A stretch of 5,307 nucleotides of DNA from an uncultured Oscillibacter sp. (GTDB lineage Bacteria > Bacillota > Clostridia > Oscillospirales > Oscillospiraceae): positions 1 through 5,307 of the forward strand of contig CAMMCS010000140.1 of the NCBI GenBank assembly GCA_946494635.1, in the 5' to 3' direction. Below, piece after piece: positions 4,852 to 5,307 of this stretch. The notes beneath the pieces were generated by a model. That model was not told the origin of the DNA, searched no databases, and saw nothing but the letters and a program-made list of their open reading frames with translations. Every line of letters begins with the position of its first letter. Position 1 is the stretch's first letter. The translations under genes and the position numbers were made by a program.

Positions 4852-4875
4852 GCGCGTCCCGGAAGAAAAATTCAA

Positions 4876-4913
4876 AAACGGAGCCGGATGGCCATGGCCG
4901 TCCGGCTCCGTTT
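4876..4913. terminator. Long hairpin, probable terminator after nfnB
   Basis: A perfect 13-bp stem (4876-4888 with 4901-4913) surrounds a 12-nt loop that holds its own GGCCATGGCC palindrome, so pairing can extend further. In the plus direction only TTT then CCCATTT follows, a poor T-tract. In the minus direction it is followed by TTTTTGAATTTTTC, a better one. It probably ends nfnAB transcripts and may also block transcription arriving from the right. Confidence 0.75.
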
Positions 4914-4916
4914 CCC

Positions 4917-4935
4917 ATTTGTCGGGATTTGTCGG
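4917..4935 (+). repeat. Direct repeat ATTTGTCGG, two copies, upstream of a promoter
   Basis: ATTTGTCGG at 4917-4925 recurs at 4927-4935, a 10-bp period close to one helical turn. It ends 7 bp before the -35 box of the next promoter. The placement suits a tandem activator site, but two copies of nine bases are thin evidence. Confidence 0.35.
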
Positions 4936-4942
4936 ATTCGCC

Positions 4943-4971
4943 TTGACAGCGGACACCGGAAATTATACAAT
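4943..4971 (+). promoter_or_regulatory. Near-consensus promoter for the zinc-ribbon protein gene
   Basis: TTGACA (4943-4948) and TACAAT (4966-4971) are 17 bp apart, the best sigma-A match in the window. The predicted start near 4978 gives a leader of about 90 nt. That leader contains a weak inverted repeat, GATCCG (4986-4991) with CGGATC (5007-5012), of uncertain meaning. Confidence 0.75.
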
Positions 4972-5066
4972 CTGGATACCTGGAAGATCCGCCGGATTGG
5001 GAGAGCCGGATCGCCTTTTGCGGCGGCGCGGGGCGGATGCGGGAATGTGTTTTGGAGGGAAGAGAA

Positions 5067-5307
5067 ATGGCCTATTGCAGAAAATGCGGCGCGCCGATTG
5101 ACGATCATGTGACTGTCTGCCCGGAGTGCGGCGCACCTCAGAATGGCGGACAGAATGGAGCCCAGCCGGTGGCGGACAACGGCGGCTTCCTGTGGGGGCT
5201 GTTGGGCTGCTGCATCCCCATTGTGGGGCTGGTTTTGTTCCTGGTTTGGAAGGATACCAAGCCCCGGACTGCCAAGGCGGCGGGCATCGGCGCCCTGGTG
5301 TGCGTGA
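5067..5307 (+). CDS. Zinc-ribbon membrane protein, 3' end outside the window
   Basis: The visible 80 residues begin with a short zinc ribbon, C4-x2-C7 and C18-x2-C21 (CRKCG and CPECG), of the kind often found at the N terminus of small bacterial membrane proteins. A Gly/Gln/Asn-rich linker (25-40) leads to a hydrophobic segment at about 41-61, ending in WKDTKP. A second hydrophobic stretch begins near 71 and runs to the window edge. There is no signal peptide, so the ribbon is probably cytosolic. The ATG is supported by GGAGG (5054-5058), 8 nt upstream, and by the strong promoter at 4943-4971. The reading frame is open to the last base. The function is unknown, and the relation to nfnAB is probably only proximity because a hairpin and a new promoter separate them. 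Confidence 0.82.
   Translation, partial: MAYCRKCGAPIDDHVTVCPECGAPQNGGQNGAQPVADNGGFLWGLLGCCIPIVGLVLFLVWKDTKPRTAKAAGIGALVCV

Noticed and set aside
3220..4956. A 578-codon open frame on the minus strand opposite nfnAB
   Set aside because: Its product is a low-complexity Gly/His/Val/Asp/Ala-rich sequence without domains, as expected from the shadow of G/C-biased codons. It covers the end of nfnA and all of nfnB, whose motifs are unambiguous.

Overview
The window looks like chromosomal DNA of a high-GC anaerobic Clostridia member, most likely Oscillospiraceae-like (the Flavonifractor/Lawsonibacter/Oscillibacter neighbourhood). This is inferred from three things: NfnA and NfnB encoded as separate adjacent genes, a small tandem-CBS protein of clostridial type, and strong G/C third-position preference combined with AT-rich sigma-A promoters. 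The genus is not proven by anything seen here.

Layout, left to right. Positions 1-200 are non-coding and look like the upstream region of a minus-strand gene that starts just off the left edge; they hold a perfect TGTCA-N4-TGACA palindrome and a small hairpin. A well-formed promoter (TTTACA-17-TAAAAT) then drives a complete 205-residue Sfp-type 4'-phosphopantetheinyl transferase (268-885, +). It converges on a 149-residue tandem-CBS protein (1569-1120, -). The gap between their 3' ends is a composite repeat region: two kinds of 7-bp tandem array, one of them present again in inverted orientation at the other gene, around a bidirectional terminator and a second small hairpin. The phosphopantetheinyl transferase stop codon lies inside the first heptamer array.

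The CBS gene is transcribed divergently from a Crp/Fnr-family regulator (1766-2428, +), each with its own recognisable promoter. Downstream of the regulator a strong extended -10 promoter (TTGACG-17-TAAAAT) precedes a leader of about 105 nt and then nfnA-nfnB (2615-3457 and 3460-4851, +), separated by 2 nt. These encode the electron-bifurcating NADH-dependent reduced ferredoxin:NADP+ oxidoreductase. All expected flavin, nucleotide and Fe-S motifs are present, including the unusual Asp substituting for a Cys at the NfnA [2Fe-2S] site. A long hairpin follows nfnB. A final promoter (TTGACA-17-TACAAT) leads into a zinc-ribbon membrane protein that is cut by the right edge (5067-5307).

Functionally, NfnAB couples NADH and reduced ferredoxin to NADPH production, supplying biosynthetic reducing power in a fermenting anaerobe. 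The Crp/Fnr regulator just upstream is a plausible but unproven controller; an A/T palindrome sits directly upstream of the nfn -35 box. The CBS protein is probably an adenine-nucleotide sensor. I do not see a clearly undescribed multi-gene system. The most unusual structure is the inverted heptamer-repeat region at 872-1117.
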